From Anaerolineales bacterium (GTDB lineage: Bacteria; Chloroflexota; Anaerolineae; Anaerolineales; UBA6663): a stretch of 9,407 nt of DNA. The translations under genes were made by a program, and so were the position numbers. The DNA lies in contig JAGOBN010000104.1 of NCBI GenBank assembly GCA_017999235.1, positions 1 through 9,407 on the forward strand. Reading direction: 5' to 3'. The first letter of the stretch is position 1. The number at the start of each line of letters is the position of its first letter. The notes beneath the pieces are model-generated. The model saw only the letters and a program-made list of their open reading frames with translations. It was not told the DNA's origin and searched no databases. Below, piece after piece: positions 1 through 6,723 of this stretch.

Positions 1-2889
1 ATCATCCGCCATCACCAGCACCTGGTCAAAGAACTGCGCGATGACGGGGATGATGGGCAGCAGCTGCCCAAAGACCGCGTCCACCGTGGCCGCCGGCGTC
101 AGGGACTGCGCGGCGGCGGCCAGGGCTTGCTCGGCCGGCTCAACCAGCCGGGCGCTGTCGACCGGATACTGTTCGGTCTGATCGCGCGTGATGCGGACGC
201 AGCGCGCGTAAGCGGGCAGCACCCGGGGCCAATCCGGGCGCGCCACCCAGGCCGCCAGCTGTTTGACCGCTGTGAAGGCGCGGGCGGGGTTATGGGCCTG
301 CTCGGCCAGCACCGCGTCCACCACATCATATTTGAAGCCCTGGTCCAGCAGCTGACCGCGCAGCCGGCCGGCCAGAAAAGCCAGCAGATCGCCCAGCAGT
401 TTGGCGGGGTCGGTCACCAGGCCGGCCGGCAGCGGCTCCAGGGCCGCCGTCAGCATCGCGCGCAGGTCCAGGTCCAGGGCGTGCGTCATCAGGATTTCGT
501 TGACGCCCAGCGCGGCGCGGCGCAGGCCGAAAGGATCGGCCGAACCGGAGGGCGCCAGGCCGGCCGCGAACAGGCCGGCCAGCGAGTCCAGCCGGTCCGC
601 CAGGCCCACGGCCATGCCGGCTTTGGTCTGCGGCAAACTGTAGTGTTCCCGGATGGCGGTGGCCACGGGCAGCGGTTCGCCGGAGGCCAGCGCGTACTCG
701 TAGCCCATCACGCCTTGCAGGGACGTCATCTCCACCACCATCTGCGTGGCGAGATCGGCTTTGCACAAATGCGCGGCGCGCTGAGCCACGGCTGACTCCG
801 CCGCGTCCAGCCCGAGGGCCGGCGCCAGACGGACCGTGAGCGCTTCCACGCGCTCGGCCTTATCCAGCATCGACCCCAGCTTGGCCTGGAAGGTGAGCGT
901 CGCCAGCTTGGGCCGGAACTGCTCCAGCGTGGCCTGGCGGTCCTCGCGCACAAAGAAGTTGGCGTCCGCGAAACGGGCGCGGATGACGTGCTCGTTGCCC
1001 TCGCGCACCAAATCCAGATGGCGGGTATCGCCGTTGCGGACGGCGATGAAGTACGGCAGCAGGGCGCCATCCGGCGTTTGCACCGGGAAGTAGCGCTGGT
1101 GCTTCTTCATCACGGCCACCAGCACCTCGCGCGGCAGCGCCAGCGACTCTGCCGCGAAAGCGCCCAGCAGGGCAGTGGGCCGCTCCACCAAGTTGGTGAC
1201 CTCGGCCAGCACGCCCTCGTCCGCGATGACGCCGCCGGCCGTCTTGGCCAGCTGGCGGACCTGTTTGAGGATCAGCGCGCGGCGCTGGGCCGGATCAACT
1301 TCGATTTTGGCCTTCCGCATCGCGGCCAGGTAATCATCGGCGCCGCCGATGAGGACCGGCGGGGAACCCAGCGGGCGCAGGCCGCGGCTGAGGGCGCCGG
1401 CCGTCAGGCCCGCGTACGTGAACGGGACCACGGCCTCGCCCAGCAGGGCCACCAGCCAGCGCACCGGCCGCGAGAACGCGGTGGGATCGCCGGCCCGCCA
1501 GCGCATGGTCTTCTCAAACTTCAAGGCCGCCACCAGCTTGGGCAGCAGTTGGCCCAGCACCTCGGCGGCCGGCCGGCCGGCCTCGTGCACCACGGCTACC
1601 ACATACTCGCCGTTGTCGATCACGCGCTTCTCCAGCGCCGTGACCGGTACATTGTTCTTGCGCGCAAAACCTTCGGCGGCCGGCGTGGGCAGGTCCCCCG
1701 CAAAGGCGCGGGCGGCCGGCGGGCCTTTGATCACCAGCTCGCGATCCGGCTGGCTGGGCGCTAGCTCCTTAACCAACACCGCCAGCCGGCGCGGCGTCCC
1801 CAGGACGCGCACCTCACCGTGCGTCAGCCGGGCCTCGGCCAGAAGCTTGGGCGTCAGGTCCGCCAACTGGGCCAGCACGGCATCCAGATCAGCGGCCGGC
1901 AGCTCTTCGGTGCCAATTTCCAGGAGCAGGGTCCGGGGGCTGGCCGCTAGCGGCTGGTTAGCGGGTGAGGCGACTAGCCCCGGTCCCCCAGCCTCTAGTT
2001 CCGCCGTCGCCTTCAACAGCGGATACTCCAACTGCCGGCGCTGCTCCAGATACGCCTCCGACACGCGCCGGGCCAGGCCGCGCATCCGGCCAAAAGCGGC
2101 CTGGCGCTCGGTGACACCGATCGCGCCGCGCGCGTCCAGCACGTTGAAGGTGTGGGACATCTTCAGCACGTAATCGTGCGCGGGCAGGACCAGGCCGGCG
2201 GCCAGGCTGGCCTCCGCCTCCGCCGAGTAGGCGGCATACAGCTGGCGCAGGCGTTCCACGTCCGCGATCTCAAAGTAATACTTGCTCTGCTCCTGCTCGT
2301 TCTGCAGATTTACCGCGCCATACTTGATGCCGGGCGCCCACTGCAAATCACGGAAGTTGGTGACGCGCTGCAAGGCGATGGCGATGCGCTCCAGGCCGTA
2401 GGTCAGCTCCACGGCCACCGGGTCCAGCGGCGCCCCGCCCGACTGCTGGAAGTACGTGAACTGCGTGATCTCCTGGCCGTCCAGCCAGACCTCCCAGCCC
2501 AGGCCCCAGGCGCCCAGCGCCGGGCTTTCCCAGTTGTCTTCCACAAAGCGGATATCGTGCTCGCGCGGGTTGATGCCCAGCGCCTCCAGCGACTGCAGAT
2601 ACAGCTCCTGCGGATTGCCGGGATCGGGCTTGAGGATGACCTGGTACTGATAGTGCTGCTGCAGGCGGTTGGGGTTCTCGCCGTAGCGGCCGTCATCCGG
2701 GCGGATGGAGGGCTCCACGTACGCCACGTTCCACGGCTCCGGGCCGAGCACGCGCAGGACGGTGCCCGGGTTCATGGTGCCGGCGCCGACCTCGGTGTGA
2801 TGCGGCTGCCAGATTAAGCAGCCCCGGCTGGCCCAGAACTGCTCGAGCGTCATGATGATGTCTTGAAAAGTCAGGGGGGATTTTGGCAT
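1..2889 (-). CDS. glyQS: Glycyl-tRNA synthetase, fused alpha-beta chain (3' end cut by window edge)
   Basis: Charges tRNA-Gly with glycine in the cytoplasm (bacterial class II enzyme, normally alpha2beta2). One frame stays open from the ATG at 2889 to base 1, giving 963 codons. Residues 1 to about 290 match GlyQ: GENPNRLQ (70-77), the DNWE region near 118, and class II motif 3 TYGLER (163-168). A linker of roughly 30-40 residues follows. [11 protein letters not shown] (321-331) then marks the usual GlyS N-terminus, with the GlyS signature DPFGLRR at 785-791. The last visible residues, VLVMADD, align by memory with E. coli GlyS about 28 residues before its end, so only a short tail is missing. 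I checked the frame at several points and found no frameshift at the alpha/beta junction. The start at 2889 is chosen because [12 protein letters not shown] aligns with the GlyQ N-terminus; no Shine-Dalgarno is visible. Fused GlyQS is known, for example in Chlamydia. It lies 49 bases downstream of recO and is probably co-transcribed. Confidence 0.96.
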   Translation of the reverse strand, partial: MPKSPLTFQDIIMTLEQFWASRGCLIWQPHHTEVGAGTMNPGTVLRVLGPEPWNVAYVEPSIRPDDGRYGENPNRLQQHYQYQVILKPDPGNPQELYLQSLEALGINPREHDIRFVEDNWESPALGAWGLGWEVWLDGQEITQFTYFQQSGGAPLDPVAVELTYGLERIAIALQRVTNFRDLQWAPGIKYGAVNLQNEQEQSKYYFEIADVERLRQLYAAYSAEAEASLAAGLVLPAHDYVLKMSHTFNVLDARGAIGVTERQAAFGRMRGLARRVSEAYLEQRRQLEYPLLKATAELEAGGPGLVASPANQPLAASPRTLLLEIGTEELPAADLDAVLAQLADLTPKLLAEARLTHGEVRVLGTPRRLAVLVKELAPSQPDRELVIKGPPAARAFAGDLPTPAAEGFARKNNVPVTALEKRVIDNGEYVVAVVHEAGRPAAEVLGQLLPKLVAALKFEKTMRWRAGDPTAFSRPVRWLVALLGEAVVPFTYAGLTAGALSRGLRPLGSPPVLIGGADDYLAAMRKAKIEVDPAQRRALILKQVRQLAKTAGGVIADEGVLAEVTNLVERPTALLGAFAAESLALPREVLVAVMKKHQRYFPVQTPDGALLPYFIAVRNGDTRHLDLVREGNEHVIRARFADANFFVREDRQATLEQFRPKLATLTFQAKLGSMLDKAERVEALTVRLAPALGLDAAESAVAQRAAHLCKADLATQMVVEMTSLQGVMGYEYALASGEPLPVATAIREHYSLPQTKAGMAVGLADRLDSLAGLFAAGLAPSGSADPFGLRRAALGVNEILMTHALDLDLRAMLTAALEPLPAGLVTDPAKLLGDLLAFLAGRLRGQLLDQGFKYDVVDAVLAEQAHNPARAFTAVKQLAAWVARPDWPRVLPAYARCVRITRDQTEQYPVDSARLVEPAEQALAAAAQSLTPAATVDAVFGQLLPIIPVIAQFFDQVLVMADD

Positions 2890-2892
2890 GAG

Positions 2893-2940
2893 GGGTGATT
2901 AAGAGATTGGGTGATTGAGGAATTGGGTGATTGGGTGATT
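2893..2940 (-). repeat. Six in-register octamers (AATCACCC) filling the recO-glyQS spacer
   Basis: Read on the minus strand, bases 2940 to 2893 divide exactly into six 8-base units that all begin AAT. They are AATCACCC, AATCACCC, AATTCCTC, AATCACCC, AATCTCTT and AATCACCC. Four are identical and two are degenerate. The array begins inside the recO stop codon and ends three bases before the glyQS ATG. It is far more AT-rich than its surroundings. It leaves no room for a Shine-Dalgarno or a terminator. Its function is unknown; it could be a spreading short tandem repeat or a translational or regulatory element. Confidence 0.9.
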
Positions 2941-3727
2941 AGGCGGCGGTTTCGCGCCGGATAAGCTTGAGAAAGTCCACGCTTTTCAACTGCCGCTCCA
3001 AAACAAACACGATATAGCGCTGCAAGACGCGCTCCATCTCGGCCAGCACGTCGGGCGCTAAAGCCAGGCCGGCCACGCGCTCATAGGGCTGGATCTGGAA
3101 GTAGCGCAGGTATTTGAGCGCCTCCACGGAAATCGGGATCAGGCCGGGCAGCGCGGGGCCGTTGGGCGTTGGCCGGCCGCAGCGCGCGCAGACCGCCCCG
3201 CCCTGCGCGGTGGAGAAGAACTGGGCCTCCGCCACAATGACCTCGCCGCCCAGCACACAGCGCCGCAGCTCCGGCTGAAAGCCGGCCAGCGCCAGCAGCT
3301 GCAGTTCATAGTAGCGGGCGGCCAGGGTCACCTCCGGGGCCGCGCTCAGCCAGCCCAGGCCGGCCGCCAGCAATTCATAGAGCTCGGCCGCCTCCTGGTG
3401 ATCGGGCGTGAACTTATCCAGCAGTTCGACGGCATAGGCCGCGTGCGCGCCGCGCAGCAGATCCTCGCGCAGCGGGAGGTAGGTCTCCACCGTCTGGGCC
3501 TGGGTGATCAAATCCAGATCGCGGCCGGCCGCCACCAGCAGGGCCACGCGGGTGAACAGCTCCAGGTGGCCGGCCTTGCGCGAGCGCGGCTTGCGGATGC
3601 CTTTGGCCACCAGCCGCACCTTGCCGCGCGCCGGCGTAAACACCGTCAGCACCCGGTCGGCTTCGCCAAAGTCTTTGCGCCGCAGGATGATGGCTTCGGT
3701 GCGGTAGGTGCGTTCACGCGTGGTCAC
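2939..3727 (-). CDS. recO: DNA repair protein RecO
   Basis: RecO binds single-stranded DNA and, with RecR, loads RecA onto SSB-coated DNA in RecF-pathway recombinational repair. The 262-residue product is of normal family length. The N-terminal OB-fold begins TYRTEAIILRRKDFGEADR, followed by LTVFTPARGKVRLVAKG, a strong RecO signature. A helical region follows, then a zinc-finger region and the C-terminal LKSVDFLKLI segment. The start is GTG at 3727, which puts the OB-fold at the expected distance from the N-terminus. One oddity is the zinc finger: the first CxxC pair reads C157-V-L-G160, so its second cysteine is glycine, while C180 and C183 are present. E. coli RecO lacks the finger altogether, so function may survive. 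The gene appears to have its own promoter ending just before the start codon, giving a probable leaderless mRNA. The recO-glyQS order parallels recO-glyQ-glyS in Bacillus subtilis. Confidence 0.95.
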   Translation of the reverse strand: MTTRERTYRTEAIILRRKDFGEADRVLTVFTPARGKVRLVAKGIRKPRSRKAGHLELFTRVALLVAAGRDLDLITQAQTVETYLPLREDLLRGAHAAYAVELLDKFTPDHQEAAELYELLAAGLGWLSAAPEVTLAARYYELQLLALAGFQPELRRCVLGGEVIVAEAQFFSTAQGGAVCARCGRPTPNGPALPGLIPISVEALKYLRYFQIQPYERVAGLALAPDVLAEMERVLQRYIVFVLERQLKSVDFLKLIRRETAA

Positions 3728-3728
3728 G

Positions 3729-3750
3729 CGCGGGATTATACCAACCCGCG
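3729..3750. promoter_or_regulatory. 6-bp inverted repeat flanking the recO -10 box
   Basis: CGCGGG at 3729-3734 and CCCGCG at 3745-3750 are perfect inverted copies. They are separated by ten bases that contain the whole extended -10 element. The arms are 16 bp apart centre to centre. This geometry would suit a dimeric repressor covering the promoter. It could also be chance, because 6-bp GC-only dyads are common at this base composition. Confidence 0.3.
3735..3743 (-). promoter_or_regulatory. Extended -10 promoter of recO (TGGTATAAT)
   Basis: On the minus strand the sequence reads TGGTATAAT, a perfect sigma70-type -10 hexamer (3740-3735) preceded by the TGn extension. No TTGACA-like -35 box sits 16-18 bases upstream, which is compatible with an extended -10 promoter. 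Only seven bases (3734-3728) separate the hexamer from the GTG start at 3727. Transcription would therefore start at or within a base of the start codon, implying a leaderless recO message. The hexamer is conspicuous in this GC-rich DNA. Confidence 0.7.
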
Positions 3751-3770
3751 TCCGGGACCGCCGCGCCGGC

Positions 3771-6038
3771 TCACCGCACCACCACCGGCAGGAAGAGTTT
3801 AATACCGCCCGTCACGGGAATGCCGGGCGTGGCGCTGGCTGTCGGGGCGGCCGTGGCGGTGGCGGTGGGCGGCGGCGCGGTGGCGGTCGGCGCCGCCCCG
3901 GCCAGCTCCAAGGCGCCGATGTCGCACGCCGGCGTGCCGTTCAGATCGCCATCCCGCGGCCGCGGCTGCTGCTGCACGTCGAAGCTGGGCAGCGCGCAGT
4001 TGCCGCCCAAGGGGATGGCATCCACCGCCGGCCCGCCGGGGGCCGGGGCATAAGCCACCACGCCGGCGCGGGCCGTGGTCAGCGTAGCGCTCAAGGCCGC
4101 GCCGATGGCGCCGGCCAGAGTGGTATCCGTCCCGCCCGGCGGGCAGCCGTTGGCGGTCCCGTTCGCGCCGAACAGGTTGAAACCTTGTGAGACAAACGGG
4201 CCGGCCGAGGCCGTGGCGGCGCAGTCCGCGCCCACGTTGCCGGCGACGACGCTGTTCCGGGTGGTAATGGTTCCATCGGCAATGTACCGCAGGCCGGCGC
4301 CGGTGGCGGCTGTGTTGCGCGTGACCGTGCTGAAATCCAGGGTCAGGGCGCTGCCCAGGTCGACGACGTAGGCGCCGCCCCCGCGTTCGGCCGTATTCGC
4401 GCCCAGGGTGCTGTTGTTGAGGGCGAGGGTGCTGCCGGTGCCGATCTGCAGCCCGCCGCCCGAACCGGCGGCCGCCGAATTGTTGACAATGGCGCTGCCG
4501 TTGATCGTGGTGAGGGCGTTGTTGAGGTTGCTCAGTCCGCCGCCGCTGGTGGCCTGGTTATTCCGGACCAGGCTGGCGTTGAGAGTTAGCTGGCTGCCAT
4601 CATTCAGGATGGCGCCGCCCACGGTAAAGACGGCATTGCCGCTGGAGTTCCCGTTCTGCAGCGTCACCCCGTTCGCCACAACGATGGCGCCGTTCAAAAC
4701 ATGCAGGACCCGATCCAGCCCGCCGCCGTCGAGGATGGTTTTGTCCGCGCCGTTGCCCAGCAGGATGACGCTGCCGCCGGTGATATCCAGGTCGCCGAGA
4801 GCGGCGGTATCGTCAAAACCGGCGCGCGTGAGCGTAAATACACCGTCCACGCCGAACGTGATGAGGGCTTTGTAGACCGGCCCGCTGCTGCCGGCGTTGG
4901 CGGCCAGGATCGCCTCACGCAGCGTGCAGTCCTGGGGCTGGCAGCCGTCGGGCGCATGGTCGTCCAGGCGCGTCACCCGGAAGGACCAGCCGGCCCGGTC
5001 CGCCAGCGCGGCCGGCGCGGCGCTGTTCCAGAAATTGCGGCTGGTCAGCTCGGCATGCGGCATATCGAAAACATGGAAGACGGCGTAGCCGGCGTTGAGA
5101 TTGTTGGCGAAGCTCCAGTTGAACAGCTCCGCCGGCGTCGTGAGCGGATAGCCGGTCTGGGCCACGTGGCAGGCGCGGCAGTAGGGCGCGAAGACCGTGT
5201 GGTAGAGGGCCGGGTCGCTGGCGTAACCGGGCGGCGTAAAGCCCGCGTCCAGGGTGGCGCCGGGCGCGCCAACGCCGCCGCCGGCCGCATACCAGCCGTC
5301 GATCAGCTCGGTCATTGACGCCGGCGGCAGCGTGTCTTTGACCAGGGCGTTGAGCTGGCGGAATTTTTCCTGCTGAGCGGCCAGGGTATAGCCGGCCTGC
5401 TGGCTATACCCAAAAGAGCCGGTGTCGAACGGCAGAAAGTTCGCGCCGAACACATTGTTATTGAACGCGTCGTAAGCGCCGCCATGGCAGGCCAAGCACA
5501 TCTGCGGCCCATACTTCTCGCCTTGGCTGTCGAGCGGCACGCTGTTCAGGCGCGCACCGGTCACCGCGTCGTAGATGTAAAACTTGACGTCATTCGCCTG
5601 GCCATCCAGCGCGCGGCTGTACACCATCGCCACGGCCGGCAGACTATTCTGGCCGGCGATGGCGGCGGCCAGGGCCAGGTCCGGGGGCGTGGAGGCCCCC
5701 AGCCCGTGGTTGATGACATAGCAGGCCACCGTGTAAGTGTTGCCGGAGCCAGTCTTGCGGCAGTGCATTTGGCGCCCAAACCCCAGATCCCCGGCGTTGT
5801 AGTAGATGGCGCTGACCTCGCCGGCGCCCGGAAAGCCAAAGGCGGTTTTCCAGGCGTTGAACGTGGCCGGGGCGCCGATGGCGGCATAGTATTGCCCGGC
5901 CTCGGCGGCATCGCCCAGACCCGGCCGGCTGAGCCAGTTCGCGCTGGGGTTGGGGAAAGCCGCGGCCAGACCGGTCACAGTCAGCAGGGCCGCGCTCGCG
6001 CACAGCCCAATCAGCCACCCACGACGCGATGCAGTCAT
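3771..6038 (-). CDS. Secreted fusion: two-CxxCH (putative c-type cytochrome) domain plus CSLREAI-type beta-helix
   Basis: 755 residues. An N-terminal signal peptide (charged MTASRRG, then a hydrophobic run ending near AAA27) indicates export. Residues 30-350 form a domain with two heme-attachment motifs, CLACH (181-185) and CRACH (287-291), plus cysteines 93 and 106. It probably binds c-type heme outside the membrane, but I do not recognise a named enzyme. CTLREAILAANA (371-382) is the CSLREAI-type motif that introduces right-handed beta-helices. Residues about 390-650 are repeating Gly/Asn-rich strands such as TSGGGLSNLNN and GSGGGLQIGTG, ending with a CDIGALEL segment (705-712) typical of such 'choice-of-anchor' proteins. 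A Pro/Thr/Ala linker (716-739) leads to IPVTGG and the terminal FLPVVVR. The ATG at 6038 has an AAAGGA ribosome site at good spacing. The gene stands alone between a 142-base leader and a 43-base gap before recO. The function of the fusion is unknown; electron transfer or surface adhesion are guesses. Confidence 0.88.
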   Translation of the reverse strand: MTASRRGWLIGLCASAALLTVTGLAAAFPNPSANWLSRPGLGDAAEAGQYYAAIGAPATFNAWKTAFGFPGAGEVSAIYYNAGDLGFGRQMHCRKTGSGNTYTVACYVINHGLGASTPPDLALAAAIAGQNSLPAVAMVYSRALDGQANDVKFYIYDAVTGARLNSVPLDSQGEKYGPQMCLACHGGAYDAFNNNVFGANFLPFDTGSFGYSQQAGYTLAAQQEKFRQLNALVKDTLPPASMTELIDGWYAAGGGVGAPGATLDAGFTPPGYASDPALYHTVFAPYCRACHVAQTGYPLTTPAELFNWSFANNLNAGYAVFHVFDMPHAELTSRNFWNSAAPAALADRAGWSFRVTRLDDHAPDGCQPQDCTLREAILAANAGSSGPVYKALITFGVDGVFTLTRAGFDDTAALGDLDITGGSVILLGNGADKTILDGGGLDRVLHVLNGAIVVANGVTLQNGNSSGNAVFTVGGAILNDGSQLTLNASLVRNNQATSGGGLSNLNNALTTINGSAIVNNSAAAGSGGGLQIGTGSTLALNNSTLGANTAERGGGAYVVDLGSALTLDFSTVTRNTAATGAGLRYIADGTITTRNSVVAGNVGADCAATASAGPFVSQGFNLFGANGTANGCPPGGTDTTLAGAIGAALSATLTTARAGVVAYAPAPGGPAVDAIPLGGNCALPSFDVQQQPRPRDGDLNGTPACDIGALELAGAAPTATAPPPTATATAAPTASATPGIPVTGGIKLFLPVVVR
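3822..3893 (-). repeat. Low-complexity coding repeat: Pro/Thr/Ala linker of the beta-helix protein
   Basis: This stretch encodes residues 716-739, an alternation of PTATA, PPPTATATA and PTASATP. On the plus strand it appears as GTGGCGGTGGCGGTGGGCGG-type low-complexity DNA. It is a typical extracellular spacer between a folded domain and a C-terminal sorting or anchoring tail. A very similar linker occurs near the N-terminus of the DUF11 protein (residues 35-57). Confidence 0.75.
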
Positions 6039-6180
6039 AGCTTGCTGTCCTTTCGCCCCAGGCGAGAAGCTAAACGCCGCGGTCGTTGGGCGTCCGCCGC
6101 ACGCGGATGGGGACTGACGCCTGATGAGGTTGTCAGGGAATCAATGGAGGTCGTGGGTAAACACGACAGATTTAGTTATA
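6039..6180 (-). promoter_or_regulatory. 142-base leader with inverted repeats upstream of the heme/beta-helix gene
   Basis: This is the largest non-coding stretch in the window. At its upstream end, next to the methyltransferase stop, is an AT-rich patch. It contains TATAAC (6180-6175) and an overlapping TGGTAATAT, either of which could be a weak -10; no good -35 is visible. Three inverted repeats follow. GTCGTG/CACGAC has a 6-base loop (6150-6167). GGCGTC/GACGCC spans 6089-6121 and has an overlapping alternative inner stem TCCGC/GCGGA (6093-6107). TCGCC/GGCGA has a 3-base loop (6053-6065) and abuts the ribosome site. None is followed by a T-run on the minus strand, so I do not call a terminator. 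The leader could be a structured 5' UTR, but short GC dyads also arise by chance. Confidence 0.4.
6048..6053 (-). promoter_or_regulatory. Ribosome binding site (AAAGGA) of the heme/beta-helix gene
   Basis: AAAGGA on the minus strand ends nine bases before the ATG at 6038. This supports the chosen start, which also gives a complete signal peptide. A small TCGCC/GGCGA stem lies immediately upstream. Confidence 0.7.
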
Positions 6181-6723
6181 TTACCACGGACGCGCGATGA
6201 GGAGTTTAAGCACGCCGGCGTAGCCCACCCGGCGCTGTTCGAGTTGGAAACCAGCGGTCAGCAGGGCCGCTTCGGTATCGCGGTTGAGGTGGCAGCCGCC
6301 GGTGAGCGCCTTCCAGCCCGGCGCCAGCACATCCTGGGCGCGCCCCAGCCAGGCGTGGTGGCTGCGGACATGCTCCACCAGGTACAGCCGGCCGCCCGGC
6401 TTAAGCACGCGCCGCGCTTCCGCCAGGGCCGCCGCCGGCTGCGGGATGGAGCAAAAGACCAGGGTGCCGACCACGGCCTCAAAGCTGCGGTCCGCCCAGG
6501 CCAGGTGCTGGGCATCCGCGACGGCCAGGGGAAACACCGCGCGCCGGGCCGCCGCGGCCACGCGTTCCACTTCCACGTCACAGGCGGTCACCGCGGCGGC
6601 GGCCGGATAATGGCCGAAGTTATGGCCCCAGCCGCAGCCGATCTCCAGCGTCCGGCCCCGCACCTGGGAGAGCACCTCCCAGCGCCAGCCGGCAAAACCC
6701 CAAGGCCGCGCGCTGGACCTCAT
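6181..6723 (-). CDS. Class I SAM-dependent methyltransferase (Methyltransf_11 / UbiE-like), short N-terminus
   Basis: 180 residues with the ordered motifs of a Rossmann-fold methyltransferase. These are the SAM-binding motif LEIGCGWG (26-33), an acidic residue in CDVEVE (D49), VADAQHL (68-74), FEAVVGTLVFCSIPQP (81-96), and VLKPGGRLYLVEHV (106-119). The substrate cannot be told from sequence; relatives methylate small molecules or lipid-like quinones. Family members usually carry about 30-40 more N-terminal residues. Here a stop lies six codons upstream in frame (6739-6741), so ATG 6723 is the only ATG start. That ATG overlaps the sortase stop as ATGA, pointing to translational coupling. The gene ends with TAA at 6181 and closes the four-gene cluster. 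It may simply be co-transcribed, or it may modify an envelope component handled by the upstream genes; the latter is speculation. Confidence 0.88.
   Translation of the reverse strand: MRSSARPWGFAGWRWEVLSQVRGRTLEIGCGWGHNFGHYPAAAAVTACDVEVERVAAAARRAVFPLAVADAQHLAWADRSFEAVVGTLVFCSIPQPAAALAEARRVLKPGGRLYLVEHVRSHHAWLGRAQDVLAPGWKALTGGCHLNRDTEAALLTAGFQLEQRRVGYAGVLKLLIARPW

Noticed and set aside
127..1764. Long plus-strand open frames at 127-795 and 988-1764 opposite glyQS
   Set aside because: Their translations are Arg/Gln/Gly/His-rich with no recognisable motifs. They lie antisense to clear GlyS homology, and long shadow frames are expected in GC-rich coding DNA.
2851..2853. Alternative glyQS start at the internal ATG (residue 13)
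   Set aside because: The upstream ATG at 2889 keeps the FQ-containing N-terminal helix of GlyQ. The internal ATG has no better ribosome site.
3822..3893. GTGGCG-type repeats read as a possible non-coding tandem repeat
   Set aside because: They are fully explained as codons for the Pro/Thr/Ala linker in the minus-strand protein.
6150..6167. GTCGTG/CACGAC hairpin as a terminator for the methyltransferase operon
   Set aside because: No T-run follows on the minus strand. The AT-rich side lies upstream of the hairpin for minus-strand transcription.
5484..6200. Plus-strand 238-codon frame opposite the heme/beta-helix gene
   Set aside because: It is a shadow of the CxxCH-containing frame and runs through the leader. 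It shows no domain and no ribosome site that I can see.
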